A stretch of DNA of 64,000 nucleotides, taken from Caulobacter sp. Root1455. Its GTDB lineage: Bacteria > Pseudomonadota > Alphaproteobacteria > Caulobacterales > Caulobacteraceae. This document shows, one piece after another, positions 1 through 10,753 of the stretch. The notes beneath the pieces were generated by a model. That model did not search any database and was not told the DNA's origin. It was given only the letters and a program-made list of their open reading frames with translations. The translations under genes and the position numbers were made by a program. The stretch covers positions 496,001 to 560,000 of the forward strand of contig NZ_LMFQ01000001.1 in the NCBI RefSeq assembly GCF_001426905.1. Reading direction: 5' to 3'. Position 1 is the first letter of the stretch, and the number at the start of each line of letters is the position of its first letter.

Positions 1-14
1 GGCCAGTCGCCGAA

Positions 15-63
15 CACTCCCCCCTCCGTCGGCTTCGCCGACACCTCCCCCACGGGGGGAGGA
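15..63. repeat. Intergenic palindromic (REP-like) repeat
   Basis: This is a run of short GC-rich palindromes: a C-rich arm, a GTCGGC-TTC-GCCGAC hairpin, and a second C-run/G-run hairpin. It ends just before the stop codon of the MAPEG gene. It resembles, in shortened form, the composite repeats near 27.5 kb and 36.2 kb. It may help end transcription but has no T-tract. Confidence 0.45.
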
Positions 64-81
64 CCTGGGTTCCGGCTTCGC

Positions 82-504
<423 letters not shown>

Positions 505-589
505 TCCCTCCCCGGCCCCTTGCTGGGACCTTGGCGGGGAGGTTAGGCGCCGAACGCGAAATTAGCGAAGCTTGCCGTTCGGGAAGGCC

Positions 590-697
590 TTGCGTCCCTC
601 GAGGCTCGGCTGCGCCTCGCACCTCAGGATGAGGAAATCAGCAACGGCATTCCTCATCCTGAGGCGCCCGCGAAGCGGGCCTCGAAGGACGCGGGGC
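590..697. repeat. Intergenic inverted repeat (CTCAGGATGAGG type)
   Basis: The core is a perfect 12-bp inverted repeat, CTCAGGATGAGG (623-634) and its complement (652-663), around a 17-nt loop. Outer arms (about 590-607 and 679-697) also pair imperfectly. The same CTCAGGATGAGG core occurs in the repeat at 31628-31713, so this is a dispersed family. It lies immediately downstream of the pheA stop codon and could act as a bidirectional transcription barrier. Confidence 0.6.
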
Positions 698-699
698 GC

Positions 700-1548
700 C
701 TACACCCGATCCCGGAACGGATCGGCCGGATAGACGCCCAGGACCTCGAACTTCTCGGAGAAGAACTTCAGCTCGTCGAAGGCCAGGGCCAGGGGGCGGT
801 CCTCGGGGCGGCCGTCGACCTCGGCGTAGAAGAAGGTGGCCGTGAAGGCCCCGCCCTCCATGTAGCTTTCCAGCTTGGTCATGTTGACGCCGTTGGTCGC
901 GAAGCCGCCCAGCGCCTTGTAGAGGGCGGCCGGCAGGTTGCGGACCTTGAACACGAAGCTGGTCACGCAGCGATGGGTGAACGGCGGCGCCTCCGGCTTG
1001 GCGTCAGCCGTCATGACCAAGAACCGCGTGGTGTTGTTGCGCTCGTCCTCGATGTCGCGGGCCAGGATGTCCAGGCCGTAGATCTCGGCGGCCAGGGCCG
1101 GGGCCACGGCGGCGCGGGTCGGGTCGGGCTTCAGGGCCAGGGCCTTGGCGGCGCCCGCCGTGTCGCCGGCGCTTTCGTGGGCCAGGCCCAGCTTTTTCAG
1201 GTTATGCCGGCACTGGCTAAGCGCGATCGGCATCGAGGTGGCGATCTTCACCTGATCCAGCTTGACGCCCTTGTTGGCCATCAGCTGGAAGCGGATCGGC
1301 TTGAAGCGCTCGCCGACGATCTTCAGGCCCGAGGCCGGCAGCAGGTGGTGCACGTCGGCCACGCGACCGGCGATCGAGTTCTCGATCGGGATCATGCCCA
1401 GCTGGCAGGCGCCGGTCTTGATGGCCTCGAACGCTTCCTCGAAGGTGGCGCAGGGCACGGCCTCGTAGTCGGGAAAATAGGTGCGGCAGGCCTCGTGGCT
1501 GTTGGCGCCGGGTTCGCCCTGGAAGGCGATCTTCTTGAGGATGCTCAT
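700..1548 (-). CDS. pheA: Prephenate dehydratase
   Basis: The enzyme converts prephenate to phenylpyruvate in cytoplasmic phenylalanine biosynthesis. The 282-residue protein has the two-lobed catalytic domain at about 5-185, including the PIENS segment (54-58) and the TRF motif (174-176) essential in this family. A C-terminal ACT domain follows (about 195-275) with the ESYM segment (227-230) that forms the phenylalanine feedback site in homologues. There is no chorismate mutase domain, so this is the monofunctional form. Its ATG overlaps the kdsB stop by 4 bp (ATGA), so the two are translationally coupled and probably co-transcribed. An inverted repeat follows the stop codon. Confidence 0.95.
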   Translation of the reverse strand: MSILKKIAFQGEPGANSHEACRTYFPDYEAVPCATFEEAFEAIKTGACQLGMIPIENSIAGRVADVHHLLPASGLKIVGERFKPIRFQLMANKGVKLDQVKIATSMPIALSQCRHNLKKLGLAHESAGDTAGAAKALALKPDPTRAAVAPALAAEIYGLDILARDIEDERNNTTRFLVMTADAKPEAPPFTHRCVTSFVFKVRNLPAALYKALGGFATNGVNMTKLESYMEGGAFTATFFYAEVDGRPEDRPLALAFDELKFFSEKFEVLGVYPADPFRDRV

Positions 1549-2285
1549 GCTCTATTCCCGGCGGCGTAGGCTCGCGCCGCCTCGAGGTCGGAAGGATTGT
1601 CGACGGAGATCGGGGCCTCGGCGGCCACGGCGGCGCGCAGGGACAGGCCCAGCTCCATGGCCCGCAGCTGCTCCAGCTTCTCGCGCTTCTCCAGCGGCGA
1701 GGGCGGGGCGGCGTTGAAGGCCTCCAGGGCGGCGCGGCGATAGCCGTAGATGCCGATGTGCCGCCAGATCGGCGCGTCGCCGTACAGGGTGGAGCGGGTG
1801 AAATAGAGCGCCCGGCCCGACAGGCCGTCCTGCGCCATGGCCAGCACGGCCTTGACCACGTCGGGATTGGACCGGTCGGCCGGCGAGGCCTCCGGCGCGA
1901 CGACGGTGGCGATGTCGCAGTCGGGATGGGCGCTCAGGAGGTCGGCGCAGGCGCTCAGCACCGAGGGCTGCACGAACGGCATGTCGCCCTGCAGGTTGAT
2001 GACCACGTCGTGGCGGCGTTCGGGATCCAGCACCTCGAGGGCCGCCAGGATGCGGTCCGAGCCCGAGGGCAGGCCCGGATCGGTCAGCACCGCCTGGCCG
2101 CCGGCCTGCTTGACCGCGTGGACGATGGCGATGTCGCCCGCCGCCACCGCCACCGGACCGATTCCCGCCGCCTGGGCCTGACGCAGCACGCGCACGATCA
2201 TCGGCGCCCCGCCGATGTCGGCCAGGGGCTTGTCGGGGAGCCGAGTGGCCGCCATGCGGGCCGGAATGACGACGATGGGGTTCAT
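1545..2285 (-). CDS. kdsB: 3-deoxy-manno-octulosonate cytidylyltransferase
   Basis: KdsB activates Kdo with CTP to give CMP-Kdo for lipid A/LPS core synthesis in the cytoplasm. The 246-residue length is normal. The N-terminus carries the nucleotide-binding signature IPARMAATRLPDKPL (7-21), and NLQGDMPFV (about residue 97) supplies the conserved metal-binding Asp of the family. It is the first gene of a two-gene unit, overlapping pheA by 4 bp. Its promoter must lie in the 158-bp space shared with the divergent cytochrome gene. Why LPS and phenylalanine genes are paired is not explained by the sequence. Confidence 0.95.
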   Translation of the reverse strand: MNPIVVIPARMAATRLPDKPLADIGGAPMIVRVLRQAQAAGIGPVAVAAGDIAIVHAVKQAGGQAVLTDPGLPSGSDRILAALEVLDPERRHDVVINLQGDMPFVQPSVLSACADLLSAHPDCDIATVVAPEASPADRSNPDVVKAVLAMAQDGLSGRALYFTRSTLYGDAPIWRHIGIYGYRRAALEAFNAAPPSPLEKREKLEQLRAMELGLSLRAAVAAEAPISVDNPSDLEAARAYAAGNRA

Positions 2286-2443
2286 GAAAGGCCGATGCGG
2301 GTCAAAACCGTTGCTGCCCAGTTGCGCCCCGGGCGGTAGCGTGTAAGAGACGCGAGCGCAACATGGAGCGCGCGGGGGAAACCTCCGGGCGCGGATTTCG
2401 GGCCTGTCTTCAGACGGCCCCCAAGAGGCTGGTAAGGCTTTAG

Positions 2444-3115
2444 ATGAGCGACCTGACGTTCAACAAGATCTTCGGCGGCGTCCTAATGACGGGCCTGATC
2501 ATTTTCGGCCTCAAGGAAGCGTCGGACATCGTTTTCGCCAAGCACGAGCTGGAAAAGCCGGGCTACGAAATCGCCGTGGCCGAAGAGGCCGGCGCCGGCG
2601 GCGCCGCGGCCGAGGTCGCGCCCGACTGGGGCAGCGTTCTGACCCCGGCCAATGTCGAGCTGGGCAAGGCCGTCAGCGCCAAGTGCGCCTCGTGCCACAA
2701 CTTCACCGCCGAGAATCACACGGGCCCCGGCCTGTTCGGCGTGGTGGGCCGCAAGCCCGGCAGCCACCCGGGCTTCGCCTATTCGCCGGCCATGACCGAT
2801 TTCGGCGGCAAGAACCCCGTCTGGGACTACGACCACCTCGACACCTTCCTGAAGGCGCCGGGCAAGGACGTCTCGGGCACCAAGATGACGTTCGTCGGCC
2901 TGAAGAAGCAGGAAGACCGGATCGCCATGATCGCCTACCTGCACAGCCTGGGCTCGACCCTGCCGATCCCGGCGCCGAAGCCGGCCGGCGCGACGCCGGC
3001 CGCCGCCGCCACGGGCTCCACCCCGGCGGGCGCGACCGCTCCGGCTCCGGCCGGCGCTGGGGCTCCGGCCGCCGGCCAGCCGACCACGCCGGCCCCGGCC
3101 GCCGCCAAGTCCTGA
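2444..3115 (+). CDS. cycM: Membrane-anchored cytochrome c (CycM-like)
   Basis: This 223-residue protein is a membrane-tethered class I cytochrome c, likely carrying electrons from the bc1 complex to a terminal oxidase on the periplasmic side. An uncleaved N-terminal helix (about 8-30) anchors it. The single heme site is CASCH (81-85), followed by the HTGPGLFGVVGRKPG segment typical of CycM/mitochondrial-type cytochromes, and a candidate Met ligand in GTKMTFVG. After the heme domain (ending near residue 170) comes a roughly 50-residue Ala/Pro-rich tail ending at the C-terminus, which is unusual but common as low-complexity tails in Caulobacter proteins. A strong intrinsic terminator follows. 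Confidence 0.88.
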   Translation: MSDLTFNKIFGGVLMTGLIIFGLKEASDIVFAKHELEKPGYEIAVAEEAGAGGAAAEVAPDWGSVLTPANVELGKAVSAKCASCHNFTAENHTGPGLFGVVGRKPGSHPGFAYSPAMTDFGGKNPVWDYDHLDTFLKAPGKDVSGTKMTFVGLKKQEDRIAMIAYLHSLGSTLPIPAPKPAGATPAAAATGSTPAGATAPAPAGAGAPAAGQPTTPAPAAAKS

Positions 3116-3143
3116 TCGCCTTCAGGTCCGACCAAGATCAATA

Positions 3144-3176
3144 GGCCGCGAAGTTCGCTTCGCGGCCTTTTTCTTT
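3144..3176 (+). terminator. Rho-independent terminator after cycM
   Basis: A perfect 10-bp stem, GGCCGCGAAG (3144-3153) and CTTCGCGGCC (3158-3167), closes a TTCG tetraloop and is followed directly by TTTTTC. It sits 28 bp after the cytochrome stop codon. Confidence 0.9.
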
Positions 3177-3295
3177 GCCGTCTTTCCAGGCGCCCCAGGC
3201 CTTGTGAAACCGCCCGCAGCAAAGCTGGCTTGCCGCCTTTTCCCATTCCGTGAGTAGGGTATCGAACCGCACCGCTTCACCGGAACCGTTCGATC

Positions 3296-3823
3296 ATGAC
3301 GTCTCGCCCGCTGGCCCAACTTGGACGTCTTGGCGTCCTCGCCGCGCTGCTGATCGCCGCTCCCGTCTCGGCGTTCGCCGCCAAGGCGCCGACCGTGGCC
3401 CTGAAGTCGCTGGCCGAACTGCCGACGCCCCTGCCCTATCCCTATGACGAAAAGGCCGACGCCGAGGCCGACGTCGCCGCCGCGATCAAGAAGGCCAAGG
3501 CCCGTCACAAGCTGGTGCTGATCGACCTGGGCGGCAATTGGTGCGGCGACTGCCGGGTGTTCGCCGGCATGATCGAGCAGCCCGACCTCAAGGCCTTCGT
3601 CGACAAGCACTACGAGGTCGTGACCGTCAATGTCGGCCGCTACGACCACAACATGCAGATTCCCGCCCGCTACGGGATCGACAGGCTGAACGGCGTGCCG
3701 ACCTTCCTGGTGGTCGACACCAAGGGCAAGCTGGTCAATCCCGACGCCCTGTTCGCCCTGACCGACGCCCGCCACATGACGCCCCAGTCGCTGGCCGACT
3801 GGCTGGCCCGGTGGCCGAAGTGA
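3296..3823 (+). CDS. Secreted thioredoxin-fold protein
   Basis: This is a 175-residue exported protein. Residues 1-29 form a signal peptide ending in AFA. The mature part has a thioredoxin fold with GGNWCGDC (79-86), giving a CGDC redox motif rather than classical CGPC, and a cis-proline segment VPTFLVVD near residue 140. It probably works as a periplasmic thiol-disulfide protein; the CxxC sequence with Asp is frequent in the Thioredoxin_7-like group, whose substrates are mostly unknown. It stands alone between the cycM terminator and a repeat, with no partner gene to suggest a specific client. Confidence 0.8.
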   Translation: MTSRPLAQLGRLGVLAALLIAAPVSAFAAKAPTVALKSLAELPTPLPYPYDEKADAEADVAAAIKKAKARHKLVLIDLGGNWCGDCRVFAGMIEQPDLKAFVDKHYEVVTVNVGRYDHNMQIPARYGIDRLNGVPTFLVVDTKGKLVNPDALFALTDARHMTPQSLADWLARWPK

Positions 3824-3824
3824 T

Positions 3825-3928
3825 TGTCATCCCGGACGAGCGCGCGGCGCGAAGATCCGGGACCGACGCCTGAGCGCCAGCGTTTCCGGCGGTCCCGGAT
3901 AACGGCTTCGCCGTTTCCGGGATGACAA
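3825..3928. repeat. Intergenic palindromic repeat (GTCATCCCGGA type)
   Basis: The sequence begins TGTCATCCCGGA and ends with the complementary TCCGGGATGACA. Internal GC-rich hairpins include AACGGCTTCGCCGTT. It fills the space between convergent genes (the thioredoxin-like gene and the NlpC/P60 gene) and is a typical dispersed intergenic element. Confidence 0.6.
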
Positions 3929-3941
3929 GCGTTTTTGCTGA

Positions 3942-4783
3942 CTAAGGCCGTCGCCACCCCGTGACCGGACCTCCGCCCGCCGCCTCGACGCGGGCGATCG
4001 CCTCGGCCAGGGGTTCGACCGCGACGGCCATGTGGTGGGCGTTGGCGTGCAGGATGGTCTCGGCGTCCAGCAGGATCGCCACGTGGCCCTTCCAGAACAC
4101 CAGGTCGCCGCGCCGGCGCGCCTCGGCCGCGATCGGCGCGAAGAAGGCCAGCTGCAGGTCGGTGTCGCGCGGGACCGCCTTGCCGCAGGCCGCCAGGGCC
4201 TGCTGCACCAGGCCCGAGCAGTCCAGGCCCAGCGATTCGCGCCCGCCCCACTGGTAGGGCGCGCCGAGATAGCCCTCGGCCACGGCCACATGGTCGGTCA
4301 GGGCCACGCCGACCGGCGACAGGTGGGCGGCGACGAACCAGCCCGTGCCCTCGCCCTTGGCGAACCGGCCCTCGGTCGCCTCGATCGCGGTCAGGGCGTT
4401 CAGCGAATAGAGGCCCACGGGCCGCGATTTGATGTTCGGTTCGGCGAAGGCGTAGGTGCGCGGGACCGCCACCTGGTGGGTGGCCGGCGCGCCCGGGGCG
4501 GCCAGGTCGGCCTCGGCGACGAAGCCGACATAGCCGTCGCGCGCCGCCTGGCCCCAGGCGAAGCCGTCCTGGACGTCCAGCACCCGGAACAGCTCGCCGA
4601 ACAGCAGCTGGTCCCATTGCTCGGCCATCGGGTCGGCGGCCTTGCGCAGGGCGGCGGTCGGAACCGCGACCTGGCGCGGGGTCGGAGCCTCGTAGCGTCC
4701 GGCGGCGACCAGGCCTTGCAGATCGAGATCCGCCAGGTCGGGGCGGGCCAGGGTCAGTCTTGGATCTCTTGGGCGCGGATCGT

Positions 4784-4787
<4 letters not shown>
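3942..4787 (-). CDS. NlpC/P60 family cell-wall hydrolase
   Basis: This 281-residue protein is a probable gamma-D-glutamyl-diamino acid endopeptidase acting on peptidoglycan peptides. Bacterial SH3-like segments span about residues 40-160. The NlpC/P60 catalytic domain follows, with the nucleophile Cys in LDCSG (Cys190), the catalytic His in FWKGHVAI (His235) and a third polar residue near HANAHH (about 247). No signal peptide is seen, so it may act in muropeptide recycling in the cytoplasm. The ATG at 4787 was chosen because it overlaps the pepA stop by 4 bp (ATGA); longer in-frame extensions have no homologous look. Confidence 0.88.
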
Positions 4788-6205
<1,418 letters not shown>

Positions 6206-6295
6206 GGACGCGCCCTGCAGGGGGGTGGAAATTATGCTTAACGATTCCTTGAGGGCCGCGCGCGAGGATGCGGGACCGTCGGGAGATCCCTCTTC

Positions 6296-7132
6296 ATGTG
6301 TCGCAAGCGCGCGCTCCTCGCAACCGTTCTCGCCCCGATCTTGCTGATCGGCGTGTCGGCTCACGCCGCCGACAAACGGGCCAAGCCCGCGCCCGAGGCC
6401 GCGTCCGTCGCCGCGCCCGCCTTCGCCGCGGCTGGGGCGCCGCGCAAGGCCAGCCCGGCCGAACGGGCCGAGATGCGCCGCGCCGATCCCCTGACCCGCA
6501 TGGCCTTCTGGTCGACCGAAGCCGAGCGCGACGGCCGCGACGTCGAGGCGGGCGTGGGCCTGGCCCAGGCCCTGCGCGCCCTGGGCCGCTATGACGAGGC
6601 CGCCGACGCGGCGGCCCGCCTGCTGATCGTCGTTCCCGACAACTATGACGCCCTGATGGAATCGGCGCGGGCCAACGTGGCGCGCGGCCAGGGCTTCTAC
6701 GCCATCGAGCCGGGCCGCAAGGCCGCGGCCCTGCAGCCGCGCGACTGGCGGCCGCTGTCGCTGCTGGGCGTGGCCTACGAGCAGGCCAAGCGCGACGACG
6801 AGGCCCTGGCCGCCCACCGGCAGGCCGTGGCCCTGGCCCCGAGCGAGGCGGTCCCCCTGACCAACCTGGCCATGCACCTGGCCTCGGCCGGCGACCTGAA
6901 GGGGGCCGAGGCCGCCCTGCGCCAGGCCGCCGCCCTGCCCACCGCCACCATCCAGGTGCGCCAGAACCTGGCCCTGGTGGTCGGCCTGCAAGGCCGCCTG
7001 GACGAGGCCGAGAAGCTGGCCCGTCAGGACCTGCCGCCGGAGTCGGTCGACAACAACCTGGCCTGGCTGCGCGCCGCCATCGGCCAGGAAAGCACGACAC
7101 GCTCGTGGACCGCCGTGAAGGCGGGCGGCTAG
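6296..7132 (+). CDS. Exported TPR protein, TadD-like
   Basis: This 278-residue protein has a signal peptide (about 1-25, ending SAHAA) and a run of tetratricopeptide repeats over about 90-265, visible as repeated ALRALGRYDEAADAA / AYEQAKRDDEALAAHRQA / LQGRLDEAEKLA units. Its organisation matches TadD, the TPR protein of tight-adherence pilus systems. The cpa/pilA locus begins only 3.6 kb downstream, which supports this, but there is no Cys lipobox of the usual TadD lipoprotein type, and the iron module lies between. The general call of a periplasmic TPR protein is secure; the pilus role is inference. Confidence 0.75.
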   Translation: MCRKRALLATVLAPILLIGVSAHAADKRAKPAPEAASVAAPAFAAAGAPRKASPAERAEMRRADPLTRMAFWSTEAERDGRDVEAGVGLAQALRALGRYDEAADAAARLLIVVPDNYDALMESARANVARGQGFYAIEPGRKAAALQPRDWRPLSLLGVAYEQAKRDDEALAAHRQAVALAPSEAVPLTNLAMHLASAGDLKGAEAALRQAAALPTATIQVRQNLALVVGLQGRLDEAEKLARQDLPPESVDNNLAWLRAAIGQESTTRSWTAVKAGG

Positions 7133-7225
7133 CAAACCTTTCAGTCTCGACCGCGCGACACGCGATCCGGAGCCGCCAGACCGCGCTCCGGATTTGACAC
7201 CGCTCGCCGCCGTCGTTACTTGCTC

Positions 7226-7248
7226 TTGCGAATCATTATCGATTGCAA
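7226..7248. promoter_or_regulatory. Fur-box-like palindrome
   Basis: The sequence TTGCGAATCATTATCGATTG plus CAA has dyad symmetry (TTGC-AAT...ATT-GCAA) and contains AATCATTATC, close to the Fur consensus of GATAAT-type hexamers. It ends 12 bp before the ATG of a siderophore receptor, the usual place for iron repression. Confidence 0.65.
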
Positions 7249-7259
7249 GAGGGGACTTC

Positions 7260-9356
7260 ATGACCACGATCCTGCGCGCCCTGCTTCTGGCCGGCGCTTC
7301 CGTCGCGGCCGTGTCATGGGGCGGCTCCGCCCTGGCCGACGACACCGCCTCCGCCGACGCCGACATCTTGGAAAACCAGGTGGACGGCTTGGTCGTCACG
7401 GGCGCGCGCACCCGCACCTCGGCCGTGACCGGCCTGGACATGAGCCTGCGCGAGACGCCGCAATCGGTGACGATCCTCGACCAGGCGCGCATCCGCGACT
7501 TCGGCCTGACCAGCGTCCACGACCTGCTGGCCCAGGTGACCGGCGTCAATGTCGAGAAGGTCGAGACCGACCGCACCTATTACAACTCGCGCGGCTTCGA
7601 CATCACCAACTTCCAGGTCGACGGGATCGGCCTGCCGCTGATCTGGGGCATCCAGTTCGGCGACCTGGACACCGTGCTGTTCGACCGCGTCGAGGTGGTG
7701 CGCGGCGCCAACAGCATGATGACCGGCGCCGGCAATCCCTCGGCCACGGTCAACTACGTGCGCAAGCGCCCGACCGACGGCTTCCAGGCCGCCGGGGCCC
7801 TGCAATACGGCTCGTGGGAGGACTATCGCCTGGAGGCCGACGTCGCGGGTCCGCTGAACGCCGCGGGCACGGTGCGCGGCCGGCTGATCTACGCCAACGA
7901 GGACAAGGGCTCGTACCTCGACCACCACCACGTCAATCGGAACGTCTATTCGGCCTTGCTGGCCTGGGACGTCACGCCCAGGCTGACCGCCACCGCCGGC
8001 TATTCGCTGCAGGACAACCGCTCGCGCGGCGTGCTGTGGGGCGCCCTGCCGCTGAACTATTCGGACGGAACGCCGGTGGACTACCCGTCCTCGGCCTCGA
8101 CCTCGGCCGACTGGACCTACTGGAACGTCAGGGACCAGACGGCCTTCACGGAGCTGGACTACAAGTTCGACAACGGCTGGAAGATCAAGGCCACGGCCAC
8201 CTACAAGCGCTTCGACGAGAAGGCCAAGCTGCTCTACGCCTACGACAGTCCCGATCCGGTCACCGGCCTGGGCGTGAAGGGCATGAGCGGGATCTACCCG
8301 TCCAAGTACAGGAACTACATCCTGGACGCCTACGCCTCGGGGCCGTTCCAGCTGTTCGGCCGCACCCACCAGCTGGTGGTCGGCGGCCAGACCTCCAAAT
8401 CGACCGGCCTGGAGTGGGAGAACTTCTCCGGCGATGCGATCGTCTATCCCGACGTGCGCCTGTGGGGCTCGCGACAGGTCGCCGAACCGACCTATCCGGG
8501 CGAGTATCTGGCTTCCGACCAGACCGACCGCCTGTCGCGCTTCTACGCCGCCGCCCACTTCAGCGTCACCGACCCGTTCAAGATCGTGGCCGGCTTCAAC
8601 GCCCTGAAGCTGAAGTCGAAGGGCTATTCCTACGGCACGGACACCCCGCGCGACGAGGAGAAGGTCAGCCCCTATGTCGGCGGCGTCTACGACCTGAACC
8701 AGAACGTTTCGCTCTACGCCAGCTACACCGACATCTTCAATCCGCAGTCCGAGGTCGACATCGACCACCAGACCCTGTCCGCCGCGCACGGCAAGGCCTA
8801 CGAGGCCGGGGTCAAGAGCGAGTGGTTCGACCACCGTCTCTACCTGACGGGCGCGGTGTTCAAGTCCGAGCAGGGCGGCCTGGCCGAATACGCCGGCGAC
8901 TTTCCGAACGGCCAGAGCTACTACGCCGGCATCGACACCGAGGTGACCGGCTACGAGCTGGAAGCCAGCGGCGCGCTCACCGACCTGTGGACGCTCAGCG
9001 CCGGCTGGACCCGGCTGAAGGTCGAGGGCGAGAACGGGCAGCCGACGCGCGCCTACCTGCCGCGCAAGACCTTCAAGGCCGCCACGACCTACACCTTCCC
9101 CTCGGCGCGCAACCTGAAGGTCGGAGCGGCGGTGCGCTGGCAGAGCGAGGTCTCGATGGTCGACATCGCGCCGGTCGAGCAGGACGCCTACGCCGTCGTC
9201 GACCTGATGGCCGGGATCGACCTGACCGAAAAGGTGCGCGCCACGCTCAACGTCGATAACGCCGCCGACAAGAAATACCTGACCAGCCTGATGTGGAACC
9301 AGTCCTACCACGCCGCGCCGCGCAGCGCTTCGCTGCGGCTCGACTTCGCGTTCTGA
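7260..9356 (+). CDS. TonB-dependent siderophore receptor
   Basis: This 698-residue outer-membrane receptor likely imports a ferric siderophore. The signal peptide covers about 1-28 (ending ALA). A plug domain follows with ETPQSVTILDQARIRDFGL and the RTYYNSRGFDITNFQVDGIGLP segment typical of the ferrichrome/coprogen (FhuA/FhuE) branch. The rest is a 22-strand barrel ending in Phe, as needed for BAM insertion. The ATG at 7260 was preferred over an earlier in-frame start because it follows AGAGGGGAC and leaves a proper signal peptide. A Fur-box-like palindrome sits just upstream, and the next gene, 8 bp away, encodes a PepSY membrane protein that commonly partners such receptors. Confidence 0.92.
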   Translation: MTTILRALLLAGASVAAVSWGGSALADDTASADADILENQVDGLVVTGARTRTSAVTGLDMSLRETPQSVTILDQARIRDFGLTSVHDLLAQVTGVNVEKVETDRTYYNSRGFDITNFQVDGIGLPLIWGIQFGDLDTVLFDRVEVVRGANSMMTGAGNPSATVNYVRKRPTDGFQAAGALQYGSWEDYRLEADVAGPLNAAGTVRGRLIYANEDKGSYLDHHHVNRNVYSALLAWDVTPRLTATAGYSLQDNRSRGVLWGALPLNYSDGTPVDYPSSASTSADWTYWNVRDQTAFTELDYKFDNGWKIKATATYKRFDEKAKLLYAYDSPDPVTGLGVKGMSGIYPSKYRNYILDAYASGPFQLFGRTHQLVVGGQTSKSTGLEWENFSGDAIVYPDVRLWGSRQVAEPTYPGEYLASDQTDRLSRFYAAAHFSVTDPFKIVAGFNALKLKSKGYSYGTDTPRDEEKVSPYVGGVYDLNQNVSLYASYTDIFNPQSEVDIDHQTLSAAHGKAYEAGVKSEWFDHRLYLTGAVFKSEQGGLAEYAGDFPNGQSYYAGIDTEVTGYELEASGALTDLWTLSAGWTRLKVEGENGQPTRAYLPRKTFKAATTYTFPSARNLKVGAAVRWQSEVSMVDIAPVEQDAYAVVDLMAGIDLTEKVRATLNVDNAADKKYLTSLMWNQSYHAAPRSASLRLDFAF

Positions 9357-9364
9357 GGCCGGTC

Positions 9365-10753
9365 ATGGACGCCCAGACCCCGGATCTCGATCTCGCCGCG
9401 AACCCCTCCCAGGCGCCCGAACCCTCGGGCGCGGCCCGTTTCGCGCCGCCGGCGCTGCGGCCGATCCTGACCTTCCTTCACCGGTGGGTCGGGTTGTTCA
9501 TCGCCGGGTTCCTGTTCGTCTCGGGCGTCACCGGCGCCGTGATCTCGTGGGATCACGAGCTGGACGACGTGCTCAATCCGCACCTGATGTTCGCCCGATC
9601 CAGCCAGGCGGGGGCCAAGGACGGCCCTGCCCTGCCGGCCCTGGACCTGGCGCGGCAGATCGAGGCGCGCGATCCGCGCGTGCAGGTCACCTATCTGCCC
9701 CTGGCCCCGGAGCCGGGCGGAACCCTGGCCTTCGGGGTCGGGCCCAGGCGCGACCCCGCCACCGGCAAGCTGTTCGATCCCCACTACAACCAGGTCTTCA
9801 TCGACCCGGCGACCGGCGCCGAGCAGGGCCGGCGCGAATGGGGCGCGGTGTGGCCGATCACCGGCGAGACCTTCGTCTCGTTCCTCTACGTGCTGCACTA
9901 CAGCCTGCACATTCCGGAGATGTGGGGGACCGACCGCTGGGGGATCTGGCTGCTGGGCGGGGTCGCGATCCTGTGGACGCTGGACTGCTTCGTGGGCTTC
10001 TACCTGACCCTGCCCCCGCGCCAGAAGAGCGCCCCGAAAGCCGCGCGCCAAAAGGGGGGACGCGGTTTCTGGGCCCGCTGGAAGCCGGCCTGGATGATCA
10101 AGACCTCGGCCAGCGCCTACCGGATCAATTTCGACATCCACCGGGCCTTCGGCCTGTGGTTGTGGGGCGTGCTGTTCACCGTCGCGTTCACCGCCTTCTC
10201 GCTGAACCTCTACGGCGAGGTGTTCTATCCGCTGATGTCGAAGGTCTCGAAGGTGACGCCCAGCCCGTTCGACCTGCGCAAGCCGGCCGACATCCATTCG
10301 CCGATCATCGCCGCGCGCACCTATGACCAGGTGCTGGCCTCGGCCCGGATCGAGGCGGCGAAGCGCGGCTGGCGGGCGCCGGCGGGCGGGGCGTTCTACT
10401 CGCCCGAATACGGCATTTACGGCGTGGCCTTCCACGCGCCGGGCGGCGACCACGGCGCCGCCGGCGTGGGTCCGCCCTATCTCTATTATGACGGCAAGAC
10501 CGGGGCCCTGCTGGGCGCTTCCCAACCCTGGAAAGGCACGGCGGCCGACATCTTCGTCCAGGCGCAGTTTCCGCTGCATTCGGGCCGGATCCTGGGCCTG
10601 CCGGGCCGGATCCTGATCTCGCTGACCGGCTTGGTCGTGGCGGCGCTCAGCGTGACCGGCGTGGTCATCTGGCTGCGCAAGCGCAAGGCGCGCGTGGCGC
10701 GGCGCAGGCCGCGTCCGCTCCCTAGCGGTGCTTCATCACGTCCTGGATCTTGA
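9365..10753 (+). CDS. PepSY-associated transmembrane protein
   Basis: This 462-residue inner-membrane protein has four evident transmembrane segments (about 40-62, 195-218, 265-290 and near 420-440) and the FLHRWVGLFIAGFLFVSGVTG opening typical of the PepSY_TM family. Members next to siderophore receptors include probable ferric-siderophore reductases. Conserved His residues occur in the helices (for example in LHYSLHIPEMWG and INFDIHRAFGLWLW). It follows the receptor by 8 bp, so it is probably under the same iron control. Its 3' end overlaps the 3' end of cpaH by 32 bp on the opposite strand, leaving no room for a terminator. Confidence 0.87.
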   Translation: MDAQTPDLDLAANPSQAPEPSGAARFAPPALRPILTFLHRWVGLFIAGFLFVSGVTGAVISWDHELDDVLNPHLMFARSSQAGAKDGPALPALDLARQIEARDPRVQVTYLPLAPEPGGTLAFGVGPRRDPATGKLFDPHYNQVFIDPATGAEQGRREWGAVWPITGETFVSFLYVLHYSLHIPEMWGTDRWGIWLLGGVAILWTLDCFVGFYLTLPPRQKSAPKAARQKGGRGFWARWKPAWMIKTSASAYRINFDIHRAFGLWLWGVLFTVAFTAFSLNLYGEVFYPLMSKVSKVTPSPFDLRKPADIHSPIIAARTYDQVLASARIEAAKRGWRAPAGGAFYSPEYGIYGVAFHAPGGDHGAAGVGPPYLYYDGKTGALLGASQPWKGTAADIFVQAQFPLHSGRILGLPGRILISLTGLVVAALSVTGVVIWLRKRKARVARRRPRPLPSGASSRPGS

